From: Chitinibacter sp. GC72
Lineage (GTDB): Bacteria; Pseudomonadota; Gammaproteobacteria; Burkholderiales; Chitinibacteraceae
DNA length: 64,000 bases
Assembly (NCBI RefSeq): GCF_009760905.1
Contig: NZ_VIRW01000011.1
Coordinates: 1-64,000 of the forward strand
Reading direction: 5' to 3'
Numbering within the stretch: the first letter of the stretch is position 1; each line of letters begins with the position of its first letter. Positions 54,201 to 61,473 of this stretch are shown here, in pieces. Both the position numbers and the translations under genes were made by a program. Under the pieces are notes generated by a model, which did not search any database, was not told the DNA's origin, and saw nothing but the letters and a program-made list of their open reading frames with translations.

Positions 54201-54494
54201 CTGACGGTGCTATCCCAAGTCAACCGAGGCCGAGCTGCCAAGCAGGCACTGTTTAAATTACTGTCGGCGTTGTCATTACAATCGGAGAATCTGGCGCAGG
54301 AAGTCGCCAGTTTGTATCAACGGCTGGTACTCACTGTCGCTATCGCCGACAAGGCGCAATACATTGCAGCGCTGGCCAAAATCCGCCAGTACTATCCGCA
54401 CATCGAAACCGGCCTGCAAATTTGTCCGCTAGAGCATCGACAGCCAGAGCGCCGGCAAACAGAGTGTCAGCAGCCAGTACGCGGAGTTGCCTGA
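51252..54494 (+). CDS. Large alpha-solenoid (HEAT/ARM-repeat) protein of a retron operon
   Basis: The product (about 1,080 residues from ATG 51252, or 1,068 from ATG 51288, which has AAGAGA 7 nt upstream) is mostly helical. HEAT/ARM-type pairs are visible at about 125-215 (RTRLVWRIGEVRAAAAVPRLIELLG, then LDYCIAWVLGRC) and in many degenerate repeats from about 580 to 1040 (AAVPRLIELL-like, PLLLSTDG, AAGALLHYPA, AQVRQAAQQALQQI). No enzymatic motif was found. It ends TGATG, coupled to the SWIM gene. Retron type XIII sets, as I recall them, have an ARM-repeat protein in this place. It is probably a scaffold or effector of the defence system; its activity is unknown. Confidence 0.82.
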   Translation: MIAGQVSTRDSSMTASKDQLYRPGESELSLWLQPEQDDWLLLQQYSASAPEVLARFSNHAAALAAQQQVLAARLADGFLQADTAIPAVHTETDSKSATSPDPRHTSQQAELDTRLIKDLHADAWRLLSARQRTRLVWRIGEVRAAAAVPRLIELLGSEKTKHGLLDYCIAWVLGRCHDRGAMAALDELSRRATHPAAQRIARDAWLALANESERSQWAERQIADWALPLREAWQQQDVATLQARLSAPTEWDQALLRQPYGDWLEEFDRVSLSANWARPLLLQALSTLPLLGGTFRAARHIYKAAELRGDAAVWSLLQRRFEQTPAQFTRSHAMQWVAFDNEWLRSNEELPRNDSRLAYSNHTRAYLVRRGWRYLRRLAVQGSAEFVPLAAAALLQYDDARTDLSGYTQHNTSVFEQGRWQMQTRYCHPFSRSMLLNRLLFKASGSIHCGRNSELWWSATPWHGEQTQQPAPFAAMWAERPDALLHLLLTSRAELVHSFAAPLLLSTDGEPTRPQQIYLQQLDEHYWARLLNSPMAVTAEAAMRWILPKVSSDNSQHWLALLLASRHPAVAQAGLTILEQNPQAATGSLATLSAVVLARTPEVRRFGRVLCQIAASQPALLTALLVQLLSELKLRDQHSFALAEICENLSWVLANPLIKTLTTDVYPEFLALLQHTAQPIVLLAAGALLHYPAQNCPATAYQRLLSSPEPEIQAAGVRLLAALPTDVLLTQSSMLLNFCLSDAAQVRQAAQQALQQIAPSLPANALAPLFDALFRAESSEGLHADLLTLLTATLAEFMHLRADQATMLRLLLARSRGAQAYGSWLLQQSQDHEVALSDWSWLARHEALAVRQRAMQVLDTNWPQIGVSGVLPVLLSRWPDTRQQALGWLLERVDPDAWSPESMIALCDNEYPEVRALGCDLLQQRLAQQRDQECLLALAAHPSLQVQRFVASWLAQVLDASESSGYDAHQAKHLQLAEYRQFLLTVLSQVNRGRAAKQALFKLLSALSLQSENLAQEVASLYQRLVLTVAIADKAQYIAALAKIRQYYPHIETGLQICPLEHRQPERRQTECQQPVRGVA

Positions 54495-56161
54495 TGGAAT
54501 TCAAATATCAATACGCCGGAGAAAGTGCAGTCAGTCAGCAAGGCGGTGCCACGGCAGTTTCTTTTGCGGCCGATACCTTGCGTGCGCCGGTGCAGTTTAT
54601 CGCCGAGATTAGGCAGCATGTGGCGTTTCGCGAAACCATGTCGGCCTTGCATCGCGTGGTACTGGCTGATTTGCGTTTTCGCGGCCGCGACCACACGGCT
54701 TACTTAGCCTGGCTGCAAGCCAATGAAAGCAATTTGCTCGCCGAATTCATGAGCCAAGCGGGCGTACTGAAACAGCAGGTCGCCGCGCTGCAGGATGAAT
54801 TAAAGGCCTTGCGCAAGCAAAAAGACGCGGTGTTATCGCCTTTCCTCAAAGCACAGCACGCTTATTTTGACCATCTGTATCAACACAATCGTGAATGGTG
54901 GTACGTGCTCGATCCGGTGATTACCGTACATCCCGATTTGGTGTTCTTTGAATGCTTTAGTCAAGACGAATCCACCTACGCGCGGCTGTCGTTTGATCAC
55001 ACGTTTTTTGAAGCGCAGGGGGAAACGGTGTATGGCACGACCAATATCGATTATTCGCAGGCACTGTACGATGAATTTCAACGCATCCGGCCTTACCACC
55101 CCACCCGCTTGGAAATCGCCGGTACGGGCTTAAGCGTGCAAACCGCTGCAGCGGATCAATTTGTCGAACATAAAATCGACGTACCCGACAGCTGGGTGCG
55201 CGGCTTTTTGCAAGTCAGCAGCGCGATGGCGCAACCCGGCATCAAATTAACGCTAGATCCGATGGATTTGCACAATATTTGCCACTTGCTCAAACGCCGC
55301 AAAGAGCGCGTCGGGCCGCGTTCAATTCGCTGCGAGCTGGTGCCGGGGCAGCCAGTCAGAATGGTATTCGAGCCGTGGAATACGGTGCTGGAATGCCCGC
55401 GCTCCAGCCACAGCGCCACCGAAACGCAAACAATACGCTTATGGGGGCGCCGCCGTCTGTTGCAGCTGGAGCGGCTGATTCCGCTGGCCACCACCGTGGA
55501 CGTGCTGCTTCTAGGTAGCGGCATGCCCAGTTTCTGGCAAGTGGCAGCGCCCGGCTGGGAATTTACGCTGGGACTGTCGGGCTGGACTGCGAATGATTGG
55601 TCGCGTTGCGGTCAGTTTGATTTGCTGGGTGCGCGGCAAAACGTCGATCACGCGACTTGCGAGCGGATTTTGCAAACTCTGGCGCAGCAGTTCACCGCGA
55701 CGGTGGCTCAGCTCGCGCAGCAGTGTGCGCTGGATTCAGAGGTCGTGGCATCCGGTTTGCTGCTGCTATCGCAAGATGGGCGCGTGATTTACGACTTAAG
55801 CAAAGGTGCTTACCGCCTGCGCGAGCTAAGTCGAGAACCGCTGAAGATCAGCCAGTTAGTCAGCGAACGTGAAAACACTGCGGCTGCGCTGGTGGCGGCT
55901 GGGCAAGTCAAAAAGATTCAGATTGAGCAGGTTGAATCTGGGTATAGCGTTACCGCACAGATTAAAGTTAATGGCCAGAGCTATACCCCATATTGTCTCA
56001 TTGATGTAGACGAAAGAATGACCGACGCTGGCTGCCAGTGTCATTTTTATACCCAGAACCGCTTGTACCGTGGGCCTTGCGAACACATTATCGCCACCCG
56101 GCTGGCTGCACAGCGGGACATGGTAAGACAAAAAACGAAAAGCGCCGTGTCGGTGACCTAG
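54494..56161 (+). CDS. Winged-helix/SWIM zinc-finger protein of a retron operon
   Basis: The start is the ATG at 54494, overlapping the previous stop as TGATG, with GGAG 7 nt upstream. The 555-residue product has a central region with WSRCGQFDLLG, a winged-helix-like stretch near 410-470 (QTLAQQFTATVAQLAQQCALDSEVVASGLLLLSQDGRVIYDLSKGAYRLREL in pieces), and at the C-terminus a SWIM finger: C514-x-C516, then C529-E-H531 (CQC ... CEH). SWIM fingers bind DNA or proteins. The combination and position match the WHSWIM component I recall for type XIII retrons. The retron RNA gene starts 93 bp after its stop. Confidence 0.87.
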   Translation: MEFKYQYAGESAVSQQGGATAVSFAADTLRAPVQFIAEIRQHVAFRETMSALHRVVLADLRFRGRDHTAYLAWLQANESNLLAEFMSQAGVLKQQVAALQDELKALRKQKDAVLSPFLKAQHAYFDHLYQHNREWWYVLDPVITVHPDLVFFECFSQDESTYARLSFDHTFFEAQGETVYGTTNIDYSQALYDEFQRIRPYHPTRLEIAGTGLSVQTAAADQFVEHKIDVPDSWVRGFLQVSSAMAQPGIKLTLDPMDLHNICHLLKRRKERVGPRSIRCELVPGQPVRMVFEPWNTVLECPRSSHSATETQTIRLWGRRRLLQLERLIPLATTVDVLLLGSGMPSFWQVAAPGWEFTLGLSGWTANDWSRCGQFDLLGARQNVDHATCERILQTLAQQFTATVAQLAQQCALDSEVVASGLLLLSQDGRVIYDLSKGAYRLRELSREPLKISQLVSERENTAAALVAAGQVKKIQIEQVESGYSVTAQIKVNGQSYTPYCLIDVDERMTDAGCQCHFYTQNRLYRGPCEHIIATRLAAQRDMVRQKTKSAVSVT

Positions 56162-56253
56162 CTTTAAACCCAGCTGACGGTTTGCCTTGTTGCTGTTGTA
56201 AAGACGCTTGTTAATTAACGCTTTATTGAAGGGGGATTTCCGGGTCTGTTAGA

Positions 56254-56485
56254 CTCGAATGGTGTGGTGGGGAGGCTCTTGCAACCCGGCTGGTGCATCG
56301 CCAGCCTTGTCTTTTGCTGTTCCACGCGTCACTGGCCTGTTCTTCACTGGGCCGGTACGTGCTACCTGCGACATGACGGTGCGGCTTGTGCCAAGCCCAA
56401 TGTCGCAGGTAGCACGTACCGGCTTCGAGTGGACCAGTCCAGTCTTACAGGCTCTTCGATGAGAACCCTGCCACACCCTTCCGAG
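56254..56485 (+). ncRNA. Retron msr-msd non-coding RNA
   Basis: The 5' arm a1 (56254-56272, CTCGAATGGTGTGGTGGGG) pairs with a2 (56466-56485) over about 17 positions with G-U pairs: CTCG, GGTGTGG and GGG match the complement of a2. Following a1, a candidate branch G lies in AGGC (56273-56276). The msr has a 7-bp hairpin with a 5-nt loop (56288-56306, GGCTGGT/GCCAGCC with one U-G). The msd is a perfect 24-bp inverted repeat, 56351-56374 against 56400-56423, topped by GGCTTG-TGC-CAAGCC (56383-56397). This is the architecture of retron ncRNAs. It lies directly upstream of the reverse transcriptase gene on the same strand. The RNA ends are inferred, not known. Confidence 0.88.
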
Positions 56486-56586
56486 TTGCTGATGTAAGCG
56501 GTATCTAGGATTTGGCTCGAAATAAACCCCTGAAATGTCAGTCATCCCGAAAGGTTTTTATCGGTGATACTGGCCGTGCTTTTTGG

Positions 56587-56604
56587 TTCCCGTCTACGCG
56601 GGAA
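56587..56604. repeat. Short dispersed repeat of the dRS3-like kind
   Basis: TTCCCG-TCTACG-CGGGAA followed by TGACGA is a palindromic motif of the family GTCATTCCCGC..GCGGGAAT found dispersed in many Neisseriales. It sits between the retron RNA and the RT gene. Confidence 0.5.
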
Positions 56605-56668
56605 TGACGACGACGGGTAGCTCATTCGAGCCAGACACTAAGGTGTACTGCTTGTCCCGGCTTAAATT

Positions 56669-58552
56669 ATGAGCCAGCCGAGCCAGTCCAATCCGAATCA
56701 GTCCAATTCTGCCCAGCCGCCCAATAGCCGCGAAGCCATTTTGCAGCGCATGCGCAACAGCAGTAAGGACGAGGTGATTCTAGAAGAAATGCGCCGTCAG
56801 GGCTTCTGGCCCAAAGATGAGCCGTCCCCCGAGCAAGCCGCTGCCCTTGCATTGATCGAACGCGAAGGTGAGCTGGTGCGTGCTTTGCACGATTTAAGCC
56901 AGCAGCTGCATCAAGTGGAAGAGCCGCAAGCGGCACTGAAAGCCATGCGGAAGGAGCGAATGCGTCTAGCGCGAGAAAAGCGCGAAGTCACCCGCCGCCA
57001 GCAAGCGCAACGCCGTTATGATCGCGCGCTCGCTTGGCATACGCAGCAGCAAAACGATATTACTTATTTGGGTGAAGACGTATCGCAAGGCTTGGCTGAT
57101 CCGCGCAGCGATGAAGCGCGGCTGGCAAGCAAGGGCCTGCCTCATTTCAGCAGCGTCGCCGCCTTGGCACAAGCGATGGGGGTGACGGTAGCCGAGCTGC
57201 GTTTTCTGAGCTTTAGCCGCAATGTCACGCGAATCAGTCACTACCGGCGTTTTACTGTACCCAAAAAAACCGGCGGGGTGCGGCTGATTTCTGCGCCGAT
57301 GCCGCGCTTGAAACGACTGCAATACTGGATTTTGGAGCAAATTTTGCTGAAATTACCAGTGCACGCCGCAGCGCAAGGCTTTGTCGCTGGGCGCTCGATC
57401 GTTAGCAATGCCACGCCACACACCGGACAGGCGGTGGTGGTCAACTTCGACTTACAAGATTTCTTCCCATCTATACACTGGCAGCGCGTATCGGGCCTAT
57501 TCCAGTCTATGGGCTATTCCAAGCAGTTGGCGACGATTTTGGCGCTGATTTGCAGCGAAACGCCGTGCGATGAAGTGGCGGTCGACGGCGCACACTATTT
57601 TGTCCAAACCGGCGTGCGGCGTTTGCCACAAGGCGCGCCCTCTAGCCCCGCGCTGACCAATTTACTATGCCGCAGGCTCGATACGCGGCTTAGTGCGCTG
57701 GCGCAGCGCTTGGGTTTTCGCTATACCCGCTACGCCGACGACATGACTTTTTCTGCGGCAGACGATAGCCAATTACCGCGCCTATTATGGCAAGCCAAGC
57801 GAGTGATTCGGGAAGAAGGCTTTACGCTGCACCCCGACAAACAAAAAGTGATGCGCCGCCATGCACGGCAAGAAGTCACCGGCATTGTCGTCAATCAGCG
57901 GCCTGCAGTCTGCCGCGAAACTTTGCGCCGCTTTCGGGCGGTGCTGTTTCAAGTTGAGCAAACGGGGCCAACCGGCAAGCACTGGAATGGAAACGAAAAT
58001 GTATTGGCTGCGCTAGCGGGCTACGCGCAATTTATCGTGATGGTGGATGCCGAAAAAGGCCGCCCGCTACTGGCCCGAGTACATGCCGCGCAACTGAAAT
58101 GGTCTGCACCAGAAGCCGCCCGCAGTAGCTACTACCGCGATTTTCGCACGGCCAGCAGCAAGGGTATTGCCCCGAAGGGCATTACTCAAATGGCACAGCG
58201 TGCAATACCCATTATTGAGCTAACTCAAGAGCAGCACCAGCAGGCCAAACAATCAGCGCAGCAGCCAAACAGCCAGCGCGCAGTGATCCCAGCCGACCCA
58301 GATGTGGTGCTTCTCGAACAGCAGCAAGCGCCGCCGCTAGCTGCCCATGCCAACACACCGGTCAGCATATATCTGCAAATCGCCGCAGCTTTTTTGGCGT
58401 TAATGCTGATCGGCCTGCTATCGAGCAATTACTTGCTCTCGGCAGGCAGTATTGTCTGGGTCTGGTATTGCATGCAAAAACGCAAATTCAGTTGGTGGGG
58501 GTTTGTACTGGTACTGATTGTTTGCCGATGGCTGTGGCAACAGATTGAATGA
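56669..58552 (+). CDS. Retron-type reverse transcriptase with N-terminal extension and membrane anchor
   Basis: The 627-residue enzyme copies the msd part of the upstream RNA into DNA joined to the RNA. It has a charged, coiled-coil-like N-terminal extension (about 1-150), then the RT core from about 175: retron region X NATPH (247-251, NAxxH), catalytic FDLQDFFPS (Asp261), LPQGAPSSPALTN (319-331), YADD (355-358), and region Y VTG (403-405). After the thumb come about 60 residues and two membrane segments (about 568-586 and 609-624), with a third possible at 590-600. Most retron RTs have 300-400 residues and no anchor. No ribosome site is seen before the ATG, so the start could be further in. 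It follows the retron RNA by 183 bp. Confidence 0.9.
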   Translation: MSQPSQSNPNQSNSAQPPNSREAILQRMRNSSKDEVILEEMRRQGFWPKDEPSPEQAAALALIEREGELVRALHDLSQQLHQVEEPQAALKAMRKERMRLAREKREVTRRQQAQRRYDRALAWHTQQQNDITYLGEDVSQGLADPRSDEARLASKGLPHFSSVAALAQAMGVTVAELRFLSFSRNVTRISHYRRFTVPKKTGGVRLISAPMPRLKRLQYWILEQILLKLPVHAAAQGFVAGRSIVSNATPHTGQAVVVNFDLQDFFPSIHWQRVSGLFQSMGYSKQLATILALICSETPCDEVAVDGAHYFVQTGVRRLPQGAPSSPALTNLLCRRLDTRLSALAQRLGFRYTRYADDMTFSAADDSQLPRLLWQAKRVIREEGFTLHPDKQKVMRRHARQEVTGIVVNQRPAVCRETLRRFRAVLFQVEQTGPTGKHWNGNENVLAALAGYAQFIVMVDAEKGRPLLARVHAAQLKWSAPEAARSSYYRDFRTASSKGIAPKGITQMAQRAIPIIELTQEQHQQAKQSAQQPNSQRAVIPADPDVVLLEQQQAPPLAAHANTPVSIYLQIAAAFLALMLIGLLSSNYLLSAGSIVWVWYCMQKRKFSWWGFVLVLIVCRWLWQQIE

Positions 58553-58727
58553 CGGCAAGCGCAGAAAGCAGCAAGACCACCTCACTCACCACCACGATTG
58601 CATTGCCGACTGTGTCTCGGTGCTGAGTGGCAGCGCTTAGCTGCTAAAGCATAATAAGTGATCTGCTAGCCTTCGCCAAGTGTAACCAGAATTGTAACCA
58701 TAAAACGGCTTTTTCCGAGCGCCAACG

Positions 58728-58760
58728 AAAAAAGGGTTCCAGCTAAAAAACTGGAACCCT
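58728..58760 (-). terminator. Terminator of tRNA-Thr
   Basis: AGGGTTCCAG (58733-58742) pairs with CTGGAACCCT (58751-58760), a 10-bp stem, followed on the minus strand by a T run (58728-58733). Confidence 0.85.
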
Positions 58761-58768
58761 TATATTCT

Positions 58769-58844
58769 TGGTGCCGACGGCAGGAATCGAACTCGCGACC
58801 CCCTGATTACAAGTCAGGTGCTCTACCAACTGAGCTACATCGGC
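58769..58844 (-). tRNA. tRNA-Thr, anticodon TGT
   Basis: The minus strand reads GCCGATG at the 5' end, AGCTCAGTTGGTAGAGCA as D arm, anticodon stem CTGA/TCAG with loop CTTGTAA (anticodon TGT), GAGTTCGAATC as T arm and CGGCACCA at the 3' end with CCA encoded. Length 76 nt. It reads ACA codons. It borders the retron side of the window and is followed by its own terminator. Confidence 0.95.
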
Positions 58845-58897
58845 TAAGAGCTGCGCATTCTACACTATTTTTAAAAATACGCAAGCACTATAACCGC

Positions 58898-59920
58898 TTA
58901 TTTTAAATCTTTACTGCTAAAAAACGCATCCGAGTAAAACTCTTCGGCCGGCAGGCCTTGGGCGACGCAGCCTTTCACTGCGGCCTCGACCATCACGGGT
59001 GCGCCGCAGGCGTAGACCTGGTAGTGCGCCAGATTGGCAAAATCGGCCAAGACGGCCTCGTGAACCAGGCCGGTGCGGCCTTGCCATTGATCTTGCGGCT
59101 TGGGCGCGGAGAGCACCGGTATAAAGGTGAAATTGGGGTGTTGCTGCTGCCAGTCGGACGGTACGGCAGGCATGTACAAATCATCGAGCGAGCGGCAGCC
59201 CCAGTACAGCACCATTTCGCGCTGGGTGTTGTGGTGCAGTGCGTGTTCGATAATGCCTTTGATCGGCGCAAAGCCGGTGCCGGTGGCGATAAAGATAATG
59301 GGCTTATCGCTGTCCTCGCGCAAAAAGAAGCTGCCCAGCGGGCCGGTGAAGCGGAAAATCTCGCGCTCTTTCATCGTCTCCCACACATAGCCGGAAAACT
59401 CACCACCCGGTACATGGCGGATGTGCAATTCGAGATAACCTTCCTGATGCGGCGCGTTGGCAATCGAGAAGCTGCGTTTATTGCCGGTTTTGGTGTGGAT
59501 GTCGATGTATTGGCCAGCCAGAAACTGCAGCCTTTCGGTCGATGGCAGCTTGAGCGTGAGCACCGCCACGTCGTGCGACACCTTGTCGATTTTCTCGATG
59601 CGGGTTGGTAGCGTTCTAATCTGGATGTCTTTGGTGGCGGTGACTTCGCGGCATTCGATGCTCACGCTGTCGCTCACTGGCGTGGCGCAGCAGAACAGCG
59701 CCAGCCCTTGCGCTACTTCGCTCTCGCTCAAGGCGCTGGCCGAATGATCGCCGTGCGCCACTTCGCCGCTCAGCACCTTACCTTTGCACGCGCCGCATGA
59801 GCCATTTTTGCAGCCATAGGGCATATTAAAGCCCTCGCGCATCGCTGCATCTAGCAGGGTTTCACCGTCAAACACGCTCAGTTGCTGACCTGAAGGTTCA
59901 ATGATAAGTTGCTTGCTCAT
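58898..59920 (-). CDS. 2Fe-2S flavoprotein reductase (AscD-like, CDP-glucoseen reductase family)
   Basis: The start at 59920 gives 340 residues (MSKQLIIEPSGQQLSV...). The N-terminal plant-type ferredoxin has YGCKNGSCGACKGKVL and LFCCATP, the four Cys ligands; an FAD domain follows with RSFSIANAP; then the NAD(P)H domain with IFIATGTGFAPIKGIIEHAL and the end VYACGAPVMVEAA. Such proteins pass electrons from NAD(P)H through FAD to the iron-sulfur cluster. Annotation in databases as CDP-6-deoxy-L-threo-hexulose reductase is common, but no deoxysugar genes are near, so the partner is unknown. Confidence 0.82.
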   Translation of the reverse strand: MSKQLIIEPSGQQLSVFDGETLLDAAMREGFNMPYGCKNGSCGACKGKVLSGEVAHGDHSASALSESEVAQGLALFCCATPVSDSVSIECREVTATKDIQIRTLPTRIEKIDKVSHDVAVLTLKLPSTERLQFLAGQYIDIHTKTGNKRSFSIANAPHQEGYLELHIRHVPGGEFSGYVWETMKEREIFRFTGPLGSFFLREDSDKPIIFIATGTGFAPIKGIIEHALHHNTQREMVLYWGCRSLDDLYMPAVPSDWQQQHPNFTFIPVLSAPKPQDQWQGRTGLVHEAVLADFANLAHYQVYACGAPVMVEAAVKGCVAQGLPAEEFYSDAFFSSKDLK

Positions 59921-59939
59921 TCTTTTGGATTTCCGACTT

Positions 59940-60875
59940 GTGCGAAAAAAACGCTTGTTAATTATTGGTTGCGGTGACGTTATTCGGCGGGCGCTGCCCT
60001 GGCTGCTGCAGCGCTTCAAGGTGTATGCCACTGCACGCAGCACTGGTAAAGCGCTGCAGCTGCATACCCTGGGCATCCACCCCATCATCGCCGATCTGGA
60101 TCAGCGCCGGACTTTATCGCGCCTGGCAGGTCTGGCCGATCTGATTATCCACAGCACGCCACCGGGCGAAGACAAAGCTGACCTGCGCACTCGCCGCCTG
60201 CTGGCGACGCTCTCGCTGCCGCGAACCTGCGGCGCGCTCGCCCCGCAAAACGCGATTTTAGCACAGCGCCGCATCGTCTATATCAGCACCAGCGGGGTTT
60301 ACGGCGACCATGGCGGCGCGTGGATTGATGAAACTTCGCCGCAGCTGGCCAGCACTGGCCGCGCCCTGCGCCGCATCAACGCGGAGAATCAGTTACGGCA
60401 ATGGGCACAGACTCGATCAGCGCCGCGCCGCGTGTGCCTGCTGCGCGCGCCGGGGATCTATGCGCTCGATCGCCTGCCCACTGCGCGTATTGCGCGGGGC
60501 GAGCTCGGCATCATCGCCAGCGAAGATAGCGTCAGCAATCATATTCATGCCAATGATCTGGCGCATGCCGTCTGCCTGGCGCTGTTTCGCGGCCTGCCGC
60601 AGCGTAGCTACAATATTGTCGACGATGCACCGCACACGATGAGCGAGTGGTTTGACCAAGTTGCCGACTTTACCACCCTGCCCCGCGTGCCCAAGCTCAG
60701 CCGCCAAACTGCGCAAAGCCAGCTCTCGCCAACGATGTGGTCGTATATGAATGAGTCACGGCGGCTGAGTAATCAGCGCGCCAAACGTGAATTGCGCTGG
60801 CGGCTGCGATACCCGACGACTGAAGCGTTCTTCCACGCCAATCAAGGCAGGTATATTGCTACGAGCAAATACTAG
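59940..60875 (+). CDS. NAD(P)-dependent SDR-type epimerase/reductase (YeeZ-like)
   Basis: The start is taken at the GTG 59940 (VRKKRLLIIGCGDV), 19 bp from the divergent reductase start; an upstream ATG at 59901 would run into that gene. The 311-residue protein has the Rossmann fingerprint GCGDV, the SDR-like Ser/Tyr region YISTSGVYGDHGG and a NIVDDAPHTMSEW block, as in YeeZ-type proteins. The substrate is unknown. Confidence 0.72.
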   Translation: MRKKRLLIIGCGDVIRRALPWLLQRFKVYATARSTGKALQLHTLGIHPIIADLDQRRTLSRLAGLADLIIHSTPPGEDKADLRTRRLLATLSLPRTCGALAPQNAILAQRRIVYISTSGVYGDHGGAWIDETSPQLASTGRALRRINAENQLRQWAQTRSAPRRVCLLRAPGIYALDRLPTARIARGELGIIASEDSVSNHIHANDLAHAVCLALFRGLPQRSYNIVDDAPHTMSEWFDQVADFTTLPRVPKLSRQTAQSQLSPTMWSYMNESRRLSNQRAKRELRWRLRYPTTEAFFHANQGRYIATSKY

Positions 60876-60899
60876 ATTGATCTGCTGCCATATACCCTA

Positions 60900-61349
60900 T
60901 CAAGACCAGAAGCGCTCCAGCCAGCTTTTCTTGTGCCAGCTTTTTTGCGCGCCGCGTGACAGGAAATGCTCCACATAGCGCTGATCACCTTCCATGATGT
61001 GATTGGTCAGCCAATTGCGCAGAAAATGCAGTAGCTCGAACGACACCGCTTCGCCATTATTCAGCCGCGCTTGCAAATCGTTCATCTGGCTGATCAGGTC
61101 TTCGTGGTGTGCTTTGTGCGTCTCGTATTCGGGGTAGCCCAAAATGCGCATCAGGCTCTCTTCTACCGTAAAGTGGGTGCGGGTGTAATCGGCCAGCCGC
61201 TGCAGCACGGCAATCGAGGCATCACGGCCATGGTGGTGGCGGATCGCATCGTGCAATTCATTGAGCAGGTTGACCAGCACTTTGTGTTGTTCGTCGATTT
61301 CCTGAATGCCAACCGACAACGATTCATTCCATTCGATAAGCAGGCTCAT
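60900..61349 (-). CDS. Bacteriohemerythrin
   Basis: The 149-residue single-domain protein starts MSLLIEWNESLSVGIQEIDEQHKVLV and has the di-iron ligands: H in DEQHK, H and E in HFTVEESLM, HxxxH in HKAHHEDLI, and the HxxxxD in NHIMEGDQRY. It binds O2 and may buffer or deliver oxygen or NO sensing. The gene is 124 bp downstream of the HD-GYP gene on the same strand. Confidence 0.93.
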   Translation of the reverse strand: MSLLIEWNESLSVGIQEIDEQHKVLVNLLNELHDAIRHHHGRDASIAVLQRLADYTRTHFTVEESLMRILGYPEYETHKAHHEDLISQMNDLQARLNNGEAVSFELLHFLRNWLTNHIMEGDQRYVEHFLSRGAQKSWHKKSWLERFWS

Positions 61350-61473
61350 ACTCGTACTCCTTACCAGTCAACGCTGGCTATTGTGTAGCCTGCATACTGC
61401 CCAGAGCACCAAGTACCATTTTGATTTGCATCAAACAAAGCGCCAGATCAGCCCATTCCGTGGCAAGGTCTTG

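Noticed and set aside
54422-54493. Upstream TTG start for the SWIM gene
   Set aside because: It lies inside the HEAT/ARM gene; the ATG at 54494 has a GGAG ribosome site and the TGATG overlap.
56249-56545. Open frames on both strands over the retron RNA
   Set aside because: They arise from the long palindrome and the a1/a2 pairing; no ribosome sites or domains are seen.
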